Source: Planctomycetota bacterium (GTDB lineage Bacteria; Planctomycetota; Phycisphaerae; Sedimentisphaerales; Anaerobacaceae). From it: a DNA stretch of 6,517 bases. The notes under the pieces were generated by a model. The model was not told the origin of the DNA. It saw only the letters and a program-made list of their open reading frames with translations, and did no database searches. This document shows, in pieces, positions 6,185 through 6,517 of this stretch (within the stretch, counting starts at the first letter, position 1; the number at the start of each line of letters is the position of its first letter). The stretch spans positions 1 to 6,517 of the forward strand of contig QNBZ01000081.1 in assembly GCA_003644295.1 (NCBI GenBank), given 5' to 3'. Made by a program: the position numbers and the translations under genes.

Positions 6185-6330
6185 TTGTTTTGACAACGGG
6201 CCAAAACCGCCTTCACCAATAATAAAAATACCGAACGCCTGCCTTGAACAACTTTTAATACTCGATTTTCTCTCATTTACTACTACCTCATAACATGTGA
6301 TTTTAGGGGGGTTAAACCTTCTAAATGATT

Positions 6331-6402
6331 TGTCATACCTGCGAAAGCAGGTATCCAGAAGCAATAAAAAGCCTGGATTCCCGCCTGTGTGCGGGAATGG
6401 CA
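6331..6402. repeat. Head-to-head REP-type palindromic element
   Basis: Two small hairpins face each other. ATACCTGC/GCAGGTAT (6335-6342, 6347-6354) closes on a GAAA tetraloop, and ATTCCCGC/GCGGGAAT (6377-6384, 6391-6398) closes on a 6-base loop. The flanks are also inverted: TGTCAT at 6331 against ATGGCA at 6397-6402 (5 of 6), and ATCCAG (6353-6358) against CTGGAT (6373-6378). The whole is a 72-bp imperfect palindrome of the widespread TGTCATnCC...GGnATCCAG type, known as REP/BIME elements and usually mobilised by REP-associated tyrosine transposases. No such transposase is in the window. Confidence 0.8.
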
Positions 6403-6429
6403 ATAAACAAAACCAACTGTTATGATGTA

Positions 6430-6465
6430 CTACTGCGTGGTATTCTTATTTTTCACTTCCTCCTT
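6430..6465 (-). other. Orphan Shine-Dalgarno with aborted short frame
   Basis: AAGGAGG on the minus strand (6465-6459) is followed after only two bases by GTG (6456) and seven more codons (KNKNTTQ), then TAG at 6432-6430. The spacing is too short for an ideal start and the frame is tiny. It may be the decayed 5' end of a gene interrupted near the REP element, or chance. Confidence 0.2.
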
Positions 6466-6517
6466 AAAAAGTTAAAAAATAGTTCTGAATCCCGTTCAAT
6501 ATCTGGTTCAACAAAAA

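Larger units (their letters stand above)
6087..6517. other. Non-coding region upstream of the PEP-CTERM gene
   Basis: These 431 bases to the right edge hold no gene I can support. From left to right they contain the PEP-CTERM ribosome binding site, two adjacent stem-loops (6124-6159), a 10-bp palindrome (6175-6184), an AT-rich stretch without a recognisable pattern (about 6200-6330), a REP-type palindrome pair (6331-6402) and an orphan Shine-Dalgarno (6459-6465). I could not find a convincing -35/-10 pair for the PEP-CTERM gene. Confidence 0.7.

Noticed and set aside
6062..6403. 113-codon minus-strand frame covering the REP element and leader
   Set aside because: Its first part is the typical translation of a REP palindrome and the rest runs through the stem-loops and into the PEP-CTERM start; no Shine-Dalgarno and no protein-like pattern.
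6325..6517. Plus-strand frame open from ATG 6325 to the right edge (64 codons, internal ATG at 6397)
   Set aside because: It begins by translating through the REP palindrome (CHTCESRYPE type), has no ribosome binding site, and its downstream part is low-complexity. A real gene starting at 6397 and continuing past the edge cannot be fully excluded.

Overview
The window looks like chromosome from a Planctomycetota bacterium, most likely of the Phycisphaerae/Sedimentisphaerales type. This is inferred from a combination common in that group: a secreted protein ending in a PEP-CTERM sorting tail, a pseudopilin-like protein of the H-X9-DG class with a FTLVELLVVISIIALL leader, and a large LamG/PKD protein ending in a single dockerin-like calcium loop. 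No marker gene is present, so the assignment rests on gene style alone.

Layout from left to right. Bases 1-90 are a 7-bp tandem repeat running off the left edge. It ends six bases before a plus-strand gene (97-1131) for an aminoglycoside-phosphotransferase-fold small-molecule kinase. Everything to its right is on the minus strand. A LacI-family repressor (1178-2227) converges on the kinase gene. In transcription order, right to left, the other three genes are a PEP-CTERM protein (6086-5481), an H-X9-DG pseudopilin (5318-4491) and the LamG/PKD/dockerin-like protein (4367-2379). All three of these have clear Shine-Dalgarno sequences; the kinase and the LacI gene do not.

The minus-strand genes are probably separate transcription units. 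A 13-bp hairpin lies between the PEP-CTERM and pseudopilin genes, a perfect 10-bp dyad sits just before the ribosome binding site of the LamG gene, and a good intrinsic terminator closes the LamG gene. The LacI gene has its own plausible promoter with a dyad over the expected transcription start.

Functionally, the three envelope genes look like a secreted carbohydrate-related surface module under nearby sugar-type regulation (inference). The PEP-CTERM and LamG proteins share a similar N-terminal beta-sandwich binding module but carry different C-terminal tails, with a pseudopilin between them. No catalytic enzyme for polysaccharide breakdown, no exosortase and no prepilin peptidase is visible.

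The right 430 bases are non-coding. They hold adjacent stem-loops upstream of the PEP-CTERM gene, a 72-bp pair of head-to-head REP-type palindromes, and an orphan Shine-Dalgarno with an aborted frame. I found no CRISPR array, insertion sequence or RNA gene, and no clear sign of an entirely new system; the most unusual material is the repeat and dyad structure at gene starts and the paired secreted proteins.
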